Source: Synaphobranchus kaupii (taxonomy: Eukaryota; Chordata; Actinopteri; Anguilliformes; Synaphobranchidae). Taken from it: a stretch of 64,000 nucleotides of DNA. The notes under the pieces were generated by a model. The model was not told the origin of the DNA, ran no database searches, and saw nothing but the letters and a program-made list of their open reading frames with translations. Both the position numbers and the translations under genes were made by a program. The stretch lies in assembly GCA_029718625.1 (NCBI GenBank), contig CM056379.1:59857626-59921625 (forward strand), given 5' to 3'. Below are positions 20,978 through 32,400 of this stretch, one piece after another; position 1 is the stretch's first letter; each line of letters starts with the position of its first letter.

Positions 20978-23900
20978 TTTTGACAGCTTTTTGTAGCCTT
21001 GGGTAGTTAGTTGTGTAATATAAAGAGCACCAAAAACACGTCTAAAAATGAACTTTTATTGCCAATATTGACAAATTATCTCATTTTATTGTAAAAACCT
21101 AAAAAATAAATCATATTGAGACCTTTCTGGAACATTGGCATTTTTGGCACATTTGGCACCATTTGGCACCATTTGGATAACGAAAAAGGTTCACCTGAAA
21201 AAAACCCTGTAAAATTTGAATGGTTTGAGATATTGACACCAGATTGTTACAAGAGGTAGGCAGCATATTGATGAATCAGATAGAGGAGTCATTTCCTCCA
21301 TAGCATTTGTAGCTCCCCAGGTAAAAATTCTTAAACGTGAATGTAGGTACCCGTTTTTTAGTTTTTTTATATTTTCTGTACATAAATTGTTGTAGTTAAG
21401 TATCAAAAACTGGATTTCTATGAGTTCTCACTGCTTATTCGTAATACTGCAGGTGTCTGCTTTAATAAAAGCCATGAACCATATTTGTACCATTTATAGT
21501 TTTTGAGATAACCACCTTTGTTTGTCACTAGTGAAAACAGGCAAAAATTGGCCTATTTTGCCCTCAGTAGGAAGAGGTTAAAATTAAATCAGTCTCATTT
21601 GATTATTAGGGGTCCAAGCACATAGTGCTGGAACCCTATTGTTTTTGCTGGTTTTATTATTATTAGGGGACCATGCAACAGTATTATATCTGTTCAGATT
21701 CTTTTTTTTTTTTTTTTCTCCCCTTTCATCTAAAATTCCCGTGAGCTGGTTTGTCCTAGAATCACCACACTTGGCACGCTTGTTGGGATTCCCAAACTCT
21801 TGGATCCTCTATATTATGACGCAGATTTAACACCTGGTGGCACTGTAGTGCACGTGACAAAATTTCGACATTGACACGCCCACTGCCGACGCCCCGTTTG
21901 ACTAAGAGTCACAAAATCTGGTATACATGTCCATTTGCTCATTCTGAACAAATTTGCCTCAAGGACCCATGAAGTCCGCCATATTGGATTTTTTGCTAAT
22001 TAGCATTTTTTGTAAAACGCTTAAAATGCTACTCCTCCTAGAAAATGTGACCAATTGGGATGAAACTCGGTATACACACTCCTTAGAGCATGTCTCATAA
22101 AAGGTATATTCAGAATTTTGATATTTTCAAAGATGGCTGAATGACGAGCCAATGAAATTTCACTGGGCGTGGCTTATCACACAAATGCTAATAATTCCAA
22201 AACGATTTGACAGAAAGTGATGAAACTTGGTAGGTCTTTTAAGAGTACCATTAGAACTAGACATCTACAGTTTTATCCCAATCGATCCATGTGGTGGCGC
22301 TATAGAGTTCCAAATATAAAGAAATATAAAATAATTCACTAAAAATCACAGTTCCTTTGCAGAGATGTATAACTTGCTACAGTGACAAAGAGCCAGATTA
22401 GGATCATAGAACTTTACTAATTTGGTGGGCGCCGTCTTGAATTTGCCGACATTTTGGCTTAAATGTACTCATTTATTACTTCTTTGAGTTTTTCCTTAAG
22501 TGCTTCGCTGATTAGCATGAAACTTGGCAAATAGTTAGAAGTTGTCATCATACCAGCTCACACCGAATTTCGTGGCGATAGGCCAGTTGGTGGCGCTGTA
22601 GTGCACGTGTAAATATTGTGACATTGACACGCCCACTGCCGTGACCTAGAGTCACAAAATGTGGTGTATAGGTCCTTCTGCTCATGCTGAACAAATTTAC
22701 CTCAAGGATCCATGAAGTCAGCCATATTTGATTTTCCGCTAATTAGCATTTTTTGTAAAACACTTGAAAAATGCTACTCCTTCTACAAAATTTGGCCAAT
22801 TTACATGCAACGAGGTAGGCAAACTCCTTAGACGATGCTTCATAAAAGTTATATACAGAATTTTGATATTTTAAAATATGGCTGAATGACGAGCCAATTA
22901 ATTTTCAATGGGCGTGACTTATCACAAAAATGCTAATAATTCCAAAATCATTTGACAGAAAGTTATGAAACCTGGTAAATCTATTAAGAGTAACATGACG
23001 AATGGAGCACTACAGTTTCAACCTAATCGAGCCACGTGGTGGCGCTATATAGATCTAAATATAAGAAAATATTTAAAAATTCAGTAAAAATCATTCACAT
23101 GCCCACTGCAAACGTCCCGTTTTATCTAGAGTCACAAAATGTGGGATTGCGGTCCTTCTGCTCATATTGAACAAATTTGCCTCAAGGAACCATCAAGTTG
23201 GCCCTATTGGATTTTCCGCTAATTAGCATTACTTGTAAAACACTTAAAATGCTACTCCTCCTATAAACTTTTACCAATTTACATTAAACCTGGTAAACAC
23301 ACTCCTTACACCATGCAACATAAAACTTATATACAGAATTTTGGTATTTTCAAAGATGGCCGAATGACGAGCCAATAAATATCCAGTGGGCGTGGCTTAT
23401 CACAAAAATGCTAATAATTCCAAAACCATTTCACAAAAAGTTATGAAACTTGGAAGGTCCTTTAAGAGTAACATCTGGACCTGACCTCTCCAGTTTCAAC
23501 CCAATCGAGCCACGTGGTGGCGCTATAGAGATCCAAATATAAGTAAATATTTAAAAATTCACTAAAAATCATTGACACGCCCACTGCATACGCCCCGTTT
23601 TATCTAGAGTCATAAAATGTGGAATAGAGATCCTTCTGCTCATACTGAACAAATTTGCCTCAAGGAACCATCAAGTTAGCCCTATTGGATTTTCCGCTAA
23701 TTAGCATTACTTGTAAAACACTTAAAATACTACTCCTCCTATAAAATTTTACCAATTTACATGGAACCTGGTAAACACACTCCTTACAGCATGCCTCATC
23801 ATACATATATACAGAATTTTAATATTTTAAAAGATGGCCGAATGACGAACCAATAAATATCCAGTGGGCGTGGCTTATCACAAAAATGCTAATAATTCCA

Positions 23901-24576
23901 AAACCATTCAACAGAAAGTTATGAAACTTGGAAGGTCTTTTAATAGTAAGATCTGGACCTGACCTCTCCAGTTTCAACCCAATCGAGCAATGTGGTGGCG
24001 CTATAGAGATCCAAATATAAGAAAATATTTAAAAATTCACTAAAAATCATTGACACACCCACTGCCGACGCCCCGTTTGATCTACAGTCACACAATTTGG
24101 TGTATACGTCCCGCTACTCCTGCCCAACAAATTTGCCTCTAGAAACTATGAAGTCTGCCATCTTCGATTTTTCACTAATTAGCATTTTTTGTAAAACACT
24201 TAAAATGCTACTCCTCCTACAGAATTAGACAAATTTGCACCAAACCTGTTCAAGGGACTCAACCCGCATCCCTACATACATGAAAAACTTTATTAAGGCG
24301 TATGTCAAAAATTGGCCGAATGAGAAGCCAATGAATTTTTCATTGGGCGTGGCTTATCGCACAAATGTTAGTACTTCTCAAACCGTTTGATATAAAGTTC
24401 TGAAACTTGGTGGGTTGATTGAGAGTTAGATCAAGACTTGAGCCCTGCAGTTTTAACCCAATCAATCTGCGTGGTGGCACTAAAGAAATACAAATGTTGG
24501 GATGGCAGGTATGCCATCCGTCAAGTACACTATCTCTGCTTAACATGCCGTCTACCTACCATACCAACTGTGAAAG

Positions 24577-24648
24577 TTCCTATAGCTTAGTGGTTAAGGC
24601 ATTTGACTGCCACGTAGTAGGTTGGTGGTTCGATCCCCACCTGTTCCC
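24577..24648 (+). repeat. tRNA-like module 1 (pol III box A and B)
   Basis: Box A TAGCTTAGTGG at 24583-24593 and box B GGTTCGATCCC at 24627-24637, with tRNA-like spacing. The acceptor ends do not pair well and no CCA or pol III terminator supports a working tRNA, so it is a SINE-like tRNA-derived head. Confidence 0.6.
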
Positions 24649-24825
24649 AAGTCTTTTTTGAGGCACACAATGTGCACGTCATTGTAAGAATGTTCTTCTT
24701 ATTGCAAAGGCTAGGAAATTTCACAATATTACCTGTTATCTGTTTGAATTATGAAGTCAGTAAGCCAAAACAATCTGATACCACAACACACAAGTCTGAT
24801 TTGGGCTCCTCATTTCTGTTCATCT

Positions 24826-24895
24826 GCTTTGGCCTAGTGGATACAGTATTGGCTTTCCATGTATGTGATCAGCGGTTCAATTCCAGCTTGGTACC
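24826..24895 (+). repeat. tRNA-like module 2
   Basis: Box A TGGCCTAGTGG at 24830-24840 and box B GGTTCAATTCC at 24874-24884. It is followed at about 25005 by a body (TTGCAAAAGTTAAGAGATTT) that recurs after modules 1 and 3. Confidence 0.55.
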
Positions 24896-26083
24896 AATGG
24901 CTAGGTTAATGTTTGGCAAAACTATTGTGCAAATGCTTTGCTTCTTTTAATGTTGTTTTCACATTAAGAAACACCTTTTTATTGCAAAAGTTAAGAGATT
25001 TAACAGTATTAACTGTTCACTGTTTCACTTGTACTTAAAAGACTTAATACGCAAGCCCTTACTGGATCGGGTTAAGATACCATCAACAATGGCAAAAGCC
25101 CTGATTAGAAACAAATATTTGTATTTTGGGTCAACCCTGTCTAGAGTTGTCTACCATTTAGCAGTTTCTGCATTTGACAAATGCCGCTAATGCCGCACGG
25201 TCCCCGGAAATCGCTGCTTGCAGCTATATTTATTATTATTATTCCCACATTTGTTACAATTGCAGCAAAACCACATGATAACTTTTGCTGAAACTTTGCC
25301 CACATGTAGACACTGCAACCCGACTCATGTACAGCGAATTCCAACCCAATTGACCTGATGGTGACGCTATAGAGACAAAGTGAAATTCTATAATCTTTTG
25401 GGCTATAACTTTTGAACCGTTTAGCCTGTCTTCAAAATTCTTTTTGCATCAAATTAGTTGGTTCGTGGCAAATAACTTTGCCATTAGGACCAATGAGGTG
25501 CGCCATATTGGATCTTTTGCAAATTTGCATTTTGTGAAAAACCTATAAAATCGAACTCCTCCGAGACCATTTGACATCTCAACATGCAACTCAGACCCTT
25601 TTGTTCAGGGGACGATTCTCTAACGAATCATGAATCTCTAACGAATTTCCTGATTTTCCAAATATTCTGATCACAGTAAGCCAATAAAAACTGTTATGGG
25701 CGTGGCTAGTCACAAAAACGCTAATAACTCTTCAATTCTTCAATGGATATTAATAAAGATTGGTTTCTATACTTGCACTGAGCTTATGAGCCAAACTCTA
25801 AAGTATTGGCTCAATGGAATCAAATGGTGGTGCTATAGAGCATAATATATTTTTTTAAATTCATAAAAAATCACCATTATTTTTTAGCCATTTAAAACTT
25901 GCTGTAGTGATCAATTTCCTCATCTGGAACATATGTATGTCCCATATATGTCGCTGCCATCTTGGATTGGCCACCATTTTGGAAATGCTATTACCATTTC
26001 CCTTCATGAAAAATCACTGTTGTGTTTTAAACATTGAAAATTATGTGTCGTGACCAATCACTTGGCAGCCACAGGTGATTTGT

Positions 26084-26148
26084 TATGGCTTAGTGGAAAG
26101 AGCAATGGCTTGGTATGTGGGTGACCCGGGTTTAATCCCCACCATAGG
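26084..26148 (+). repeat. tRNA-like module 3
   Basis: Box A TGGCTTAGTGG at 26086-26096 and box B GGTTTAATCCC at 26129-26139 (one T replaces the usual C). Followed by the shared body (ATTGCAAAGGCGAAGAGATT). Confidence 0.55.
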
Positions 26149-26359
26149 TTGCTTTTGTTATGCTTTTCACACTTAATAATGTTCTTTTCACATTATTGCA
26201 AAGGCGAAGAGATTTTACTATATTAACTATTCAGTGTTTCACTAGTACTTAAATGAGTGAAACAAATAAAGTTTTTATAAAGTTATTCTTTTTCCTGCCA
26301 AATTCTTCATCAAAAATGCTCCATACCCTCCAATAATTTTGCCTATATGATACAACATC

Positions 26360-26425
26360 TGCGGTGGCTTTGTGGTTAGAGCGATTGCTTTTGATGTGGG
26401 AGACCGGGGTTCAAATCCCACCTGG
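26360..26425 (+). repeat. tRNA-like module 4, best preserved
   Basis: Box A TGGCTTTGTGG at 26365-26375 and box B GGTTCAAATCC at 26408-26418, with a T-arm-like GGGGTTCAAATCCC. Closest of the four to a real tRNA, but a complete cloverleaf could not be drawn by eye. Confidence 0.55.
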
Positions 26426-26806
26426 TATCAAAGGTTTCTTTTCTTTTCGACAACACAACATGCACTTTCTTATGCTTTTCTCATCTACAAATCTTATTTT
26501 CACATTAATGGGGTAGGAAACACTAAAACATTTTTTGAGTTAAAATCTAGGCATTCCCTCAGATGGAAGAGAACAATATAATGCATTATGCCATTGTTAC
26601 AGCCCCCAATTAAATACATTCCTGAGAAGCCATGGCTATGTCTATTTGTTATTGTTAAGTTAGTTGTTGTTCCTGTTAGCCTATAGTAACTAAATCCTGC
26701 TTTGTGATACAAGCCCATCTGTGGTTATATTAACGTTATGTCTAAGCTAAGTTATTTGTATAGCTAACTAGGAAGTAAACATACAGTTGTGAATAGGTAA
26801 TGCATT

Positions 26807-27038
26807 TCAGCCAACAGCCGTTCAGTTTTACATGACATTCATTAACGCTACGTATTGTGTTTTGTCATGTTCATGCACTACAGGTAGGTCAGACTGAATA
26901 TTTGCTGCAGGATATCATTTTGAGCAGATCGAGATAGTCAAGTCTCCAGTAGCCTAATCAGCTAACAGCCATTTAGTTCAACTTGACATTGACTACATAT
27001 TTTACGTCATGTTCATGTACAGGTAGCCTAGGTCAGAT
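26807..27038. repeat. Diverged tandem duplication left of the array
   Basis: About 26807-26892 and 26957-27038 align (AACAGCC, GTCATGTTCATG, ACAGGTAG, GGTCAGA), a period of about 150 bp. The rest of 26600-27250 has no recognised feature. Confidence 0.5.
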
Positions 27039-27607
27039 ATGTAGATGGCTAAGAAAGCTAATTAGTTTGACAATGGACTGTTGTTGTGACAGGATGATGT
27101 TTCGTATTTAGAGGGTAACAGCCATTTCTTTCCACCTGTATTTTATTTATTAATTGTTAGTCCGGTAGTGCTACGACTGAAGGTAAGAGTACAGAACCGG
27201 AAAAAAACAACAGTTCACATGGAGCTATGTTATGGCCTTGTGGTTACCTTCACTATCTCTAATGCCCTCTCTACTATTGGTCCCGTATCCCTCTGCCCAT
27301 AATGCCGTCAAAAACATTGACCATGTCCGCCTCTGCTCCTAATACCTTCTATATCTCTAATGCCCTCTGTACTATTGGCCCTGTCTATCTCTGCCCCTAA
27401 TGCCCTCTCTACCATTGGCTATGTCCCACTCTGCTCCTAATACCTTCTATATCTCTAATGCCCTCTCTACTATTGGCCCTGGCTCCTTCTGCCCCTAATG
27501 ACCTCTCTACCATTGGCCATGTCCCCCTCTGCTCCTAATACCTTCTCTATCTCTAATGCCTTCTCAACTATTGGCCCTGTCTCCCTCTGCCCCTAATGCC
27601 CTCTCTA

Positions 27608-29418
27608 CCATTCCATTAGCGATGTCCCCCTCTCCTCCTAATACCTTCTCTATCTCTAATGCCCTCTCTACTATTAGACCTGTCTCTCTCTGCCACTAAC
27701 GTCTTTTCTACCATTGGCGATGTCCCCCTCTGCTCCTAATGCCTTCTCTATGTCTAATGCCCTCTCTACTATTGGCCCTGGCTCCTTCTGCCCCTAATGC
27801 CCTCTCTACCATTGGCTATGTCCCCATCTGCTACTAATGCCTTCTCTATGTCTAATGCCCTCTCTACTATTGGCTCCTTCTGCCCTGAATACCCTCTCTA
27901 CCATTGACCCTGACTCCCTCTGACCCTAATGCCCTCTCTGGCATTGGACAAGTCCCCCTCTGCTCCTAATACCTTCTCTATCTCTAATGCCCTCTCTACT
28001 ATTGGACCTGGCTCCTTCTGCCCCTAATGCCCTCTCTACCATTGGCCATGTCCCCCTCTGCTCCTAATGCCTTCTCAATCTCTAATGCCCTCTCTACTAT
28101 TGGACCTGGCTCCCTCTGTCCCAATGTCCTCTCTACCTCTAATGCAATCTGTACAATTAGCCCTGGCCCCCTCGGCCCCTAATGCCCTCTTTACCATTGG
28201 CTATGTCCGCCTCTGCTCCTAATGCCTTCTCTATCTCTAATACCCTCTCCACTACTGGCCTTGTCTCCCTCTGCCCCTAATGCCCTCTCTGGCATTGGCT
28301 ATGTCCACCTCTGCTCCTAATACCTTCTATATCTCTAATGCCCTCTCTACTATTGGCCCTGTCTCCCTCTGCCCCTAATGCCCTCTCTACCATTGGCTAT
28401 GTCCCTCTCTGCTCCTAATACCTCCTATATCTCTAATGCCCTCTCTACTATTGGCCCTGGCTCCTTCTGCTCCTAATGCTGTCTCTACCATTGGCCATGT
28501 CCCCCTCTGCTCCTAATACCTTCTCTATTTCTATTGCCCTCTCTACTATTGGCCCTGGCACCTTCTGCCCCTAATGCCCTCTCTACCATTCCATTAGCGA
28601 TGTCCCCCTCTCCTCCTAATACCTTCTCTATCTCTAATGCCCTCTCTACTATTAGACCTGTCTCTCTCTGCCACTAACGTCCTTTCTACCATTGGCGATG
28701 TCCCCCTCTGCTCCTAATGCCTTCTCTATGTCTAATGCCCTCTCTACTATTGGCCCTGGCTCCTTCTGCCCCTAATGCCCTCTCTACCATTGGCTATGTC
28801 CCCATCTGCTACTAATGCCTTCTCTATGTCTAATGCCCTCTCTACTATTGGCTCCTTCTGCCCTGAATACCCTCTCTACCATTGACCCTGACTCCCTCTG
28901 ACCCTAATGCCCTCTCTGGCATTGGACAAGTCCCCCTCTGCTCCTAATACCTTCTCTATCTCTAATGCCCTCTCTACTATTGGACCTGGCTCCTTCTGCC
29001 CCTAATGCCCTCTCTACCATTGGCCATGTCCCCCTCTGCTCCTAATGCCTTCTCAATCTCTAATGCCCTCTCTACTATTGGACCTGGCTCCCTCTGTCCC
29101 AATGTCCTCTCTACCTCTAATGCAATCTGTACAATTAGCCCTGGCCCCCTCGGCCCCTAATGCCCTCTTTACCATTGGCTATGTCCGCCTCTGCTCCTAA
29201 TGCCTTCTCTATCTCTAATACCCTCTCCACTACTGGCCTTGTCTCCCTCTGCCCCTAATGCCCTCTCTGGCATTGGCCATGTCCACCTCTGCTCCTAATA
29301 CCTTCTATATCTCTAATGCCCTCTCTACTATTGGCCCTGTCTCCCTCTGCCCCTAATGCCCTCTCTACCATTGGCTATGTCCCTCTCTGCTCCTAATACC
29401 TCCTATATCTCTAATGCC
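27608..29418. repeat. 978-bp tandem duplication inside the array
   Basis: 27608-28440 repeats at 28586-29418 with only scattered differences (markers CCATTCCATTAGC and ACTACTGGCC are both offset by exactly 978). That is about ten 98-bp composites minus 2 bp, so it is a higher-order unit. Confidence 0.85.
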
Positions 29419-32400
29419 CTCTCTACTATTGGCCCTGGCTCCCTCTGTCCCAATTTCCTCTCTACCTCTAATGCAATCTGTACAATTATCCCTGGCCCAC
29501 TCTGCCCCTAATGCCCTCTTTACTACTGGCTATGTCCGCCTCTGCTCCTAATGCCTTCTCTATCTCTAATACCCTCTCTACTATTGGCCTTGTCTCCCTC
29601 TGCCCCTAATGCCCTCTTTACCACCGGCCAGGTCCGCCTCTGCTCCTAATACCTTCTATATCTCTAATGCCCTCGCTACTATTGGCTCCTTCTGCCCTGA
29701 ATACCCTCTCTACCATTGACCCTGACTCCATCTGCCCCTAATGCCCTCTCTAGCATTGGCCATGTCCCCCTCTGCTCCTAATACCTTCTCCATTTCTAAT
29801 GCCCTCTCTACTATTGGCCCTGGCTCCTTCTGCCACTAATGCTGTCTCTACCATTGGCTATGTCCCCCTCTGCTCCTAATACCTTCTCTATGTCTAATGC
29901 CCTCTCTACTATTGGCTCCTTCTGCCCTGAATACCCTCTCTATCATTGACCCTGACTCCCTCTGCCCCTAATGCCCTCTCTAGCATTGGCCATGTCCCCC
30001 TCTGCTCCTAATACCTTCTCCATTTATAATGCCCTCTCTACTATTGGCCCTGGCTCCTTCTGCCGCTAATGCTGTCTCTACCATTGGCTATGTCCCCCTC
30101 TGCTCCTAATACCTTCTCTATTTCTAATGCCCTCTCTACAATTGGCCCTGACTCCTTCTGCCCTAATGCCCCCTCTACCATTGGCCATGTCCCCCTCTGC
30201 TCCTAATATCTTCTCTATCTCTAATTCCCTCTCTGCTATTGGCCCTGTCTCCCTCTGCCCCTAATGCCCTCTCTACCATTGGCGATGTCCCCCTCTGCTC
30301 CTAATACCTTCTCTATCTCTAATGCCCTCTCTACTATTGGCCCTGTATCACTCTGCCACTAAGGCCCTTTCTACCATTGGCGATGTCCCCCTCTGCTCCT
30401 AATGCCTTCTCTATGTCTAATGCCCTCTCTACTATTGGCCATGGCTCCTTTTGGCCCTAATGCCCTCTTTACCACTGGCTATGTCCGCCTTTGCTCCTAA
30501 TGCCTTCTCTATCTCTAATACCCTCTCTACTATTGGCCTTGTCTCCCTCTGCCCCTAATGCCCTCTTTACCACTGGCCATGTCCACCTCTGCTCCTAATA
30601 CCTTCTATATCTCTAATGCCCTCTCTACTATTTGTCCTGTCTCCCTCTGCCCCTAATGCACTCTCTACCATTGGCTATGTCCACCTCTGCTCCTAATACC
30701 TTCTCTATCTCTAATGCCCTCTCTACTATTGGCCCTTGCTCCTTCTGCCCCTAATGCCCTCTCTACCATTGGCTATGTCCCCCTCTGCTCCTAATGCCTT
30801 CTCAATCTCTAATGCCCTCTCTACTATTGGCCCTGGCTCCCTCTGTCCCAATTTCCTCTCTACCTCTAATGCCATCAGTACAATTAGCCCTGGCCCCCTC
30901 TGCCCCTAATGCCCTCTCTACCATTGGCTATGTCCGCCTCTGCTCCTAATACGTGCTCTATCTCTAATGCCTTCTCTACTATTTGCCGTGTCTCCCTCTG
31001 CCCCTAATGCCGTCTCTCCCATTGGCTATGACCCCTCTGCTCTTAATACCTTCTCTATCTCTAATGCCCTCTCTATTATTGGCCCCGTCTCCCTCTGCCC
31101 ATACTGCCCTCTCTAACATTGGCCATGTCCCCCTCTGCTCCTAATGCTTTCTCTATCTCTAATGCCCTCTCTGCTATTGGCCCTGGCTGCCTCTGTCCCA
31201 ATGTCCTCTCTACCACTAATGCCACCTGTACAATTGGCCCTGGCCCACTCTGCCCCTAATGCCCTTTCTCCCATTGGCTATGTCCGCCTCTGCTCCTAAT
31301 ACCTGCTCTATCTCTAATGCCTTCTCTACTATTTGCCCTGTCTCCCTCTACCCCTAATGCCCTCTCTACCATTGGCTATGGCCCCTCTGCTCCTAATACC
31401 TTCTCTATCTCTAATGCCCTCTCTACTATTGTCCCCATCTCCCTCTGCCCATAATGCCCTCTGTAAAATTGGCCATGTCCCCATCTGCTCCTAATGCCTT
31501 CTCTATCTCTAATGCCCTCTCTACTATTGGCCCTGGCTGCCTCTGTGTCAATGTCCTCTCTACCTCTAATGCCGTCTGTACAATTGGCCCTGGCCCCCTC
31601 TGCTCCTATTACCTTCTCTGTCTCTAATGTCCTCTCTACTATTGGCTCTTTCTGCCCTGAATGCCCTCTCTACCATTGACCCTGACTCCCTCTGCCCCTA
31701 ATGCCCTCTCTAGCATTGGCCATGTCCCCCTCTGCTCCTAATACCTTCTCTATCTCTAATGCCCTCTCTACTATTGGCCCCATCTCCCTCTGCCTAAAAT
31801 GCCCTCTCTAACATTGGCTATGTCCCCCTCAGCTCCTAATACCTTCTCTATCTCTAATGCCCTCTCTACTATTGGCCCTGGCTCCTTCTGCCCCTAATGC
31901 GCTCTCTACCATTGTCCATGTCCCCCTCTGCTCCTAATACCTCCTCTATCTGTAATGCCCTCTCTACTATTGACCCAGTCTCCCTCTACCTCTAATGCCC
32001 TCTCTACTATTGGCCCTTGCTCCTTCTGCCCCTAATGCCTTCTCTACCATTGGCTATGCCCCCTCTGCTGCTAATGCCTTCTCGATCTCTAATGCCCTCT
32101 CTATTATTTGCCCTGGCTCCCTCTGTCCCAATTTCCTCTCTACCTCTAATGCCATCTGTACAATTAGCCCTGGCCCCCACTGCCCCTAATGCCCTCTCTT
32201 CCATTGGCTATGTCCGCCTCTGCTCTTAATACCTGCTCTATCTCTAATGCGTTCTCTAGTATTGGCCTTGTCTCCCTCTGGCCCTAATGCCCTCTCTCCC
32301 ATTGGCTGTGCCCCTCTGCTCCTAATACCTTCTCTATCTCTAATGCCCTCTCTACTATTGGCCCCGTCTCCTTCTGCCCATAATGCCCTCTCAAACATTG

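Larger units (their letters stand above)
17071..21577 (+). mobile_element. piggyBac-type element, copy A, split by a solo LTR
   Basis: Flanked by TTAA at 17067-17070 and 21578-21581, with short inverted ends CCTCTT...AAGAGG. The same element recurs at 61065-63203 with the same ends and alignable sequence at both sides (17071 to about 18250 and about 21020-21577). The interior is non-coding except a transposase-like first exon at 17991. The LTR at 19484-20977 is inserted in it; without that insert the element is about 3.0 kb. TTAA ends plus the acidic N-terminal exon support piggyBac; no catalytic core is present. Confidence 0.8.
21606..25230 (+). mobile_element. Dispersed fish repeat with GGGGTCCAAGCA end and ~475-bp subrepeats
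   Basis: Starts GGGGTCCAAGCA (21609-21620) next to TTATTA and ends in a GCTGCTTGCAGC hairpin (25213-25224) before (TTA)n. The core is five related blocks, each with CGCCCACTGC-type, GCTAATTAGCATT, GGGCGTGGCTTATCAC and GGTGGCGCTATAGA landmarks; starts near 21868, 22621, 23092, 23570 and 24047, so the period is about 475 bp after the first. No ORF of transposase size. The class is not recognised with confidence. A related end lies at 63208-63640. Confidence 0.65.
25231..26600 (+). repeat. Second member or extension of the same dispersed repeat
   Basis: Begins in (TTA)n directly after the first member. It shares the family's landmark phrases (GGGCGTGGCTAGTCACAAAA, GTGGTGCTATAGAG) and part of the 63208-63640 segment (TTTCCTCATCTGGAACA). 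It carries tRNA-like modules 3 and 4. No protein-coding content recognised. Confidence 0.5.

Noticed and set aside
24577..26425. Functional tRNA genes
   Set aside because: Box A and B are good, but acceptor stems do not pair convincingly, and bodies continue into repeat sequence without a pol III terminator.
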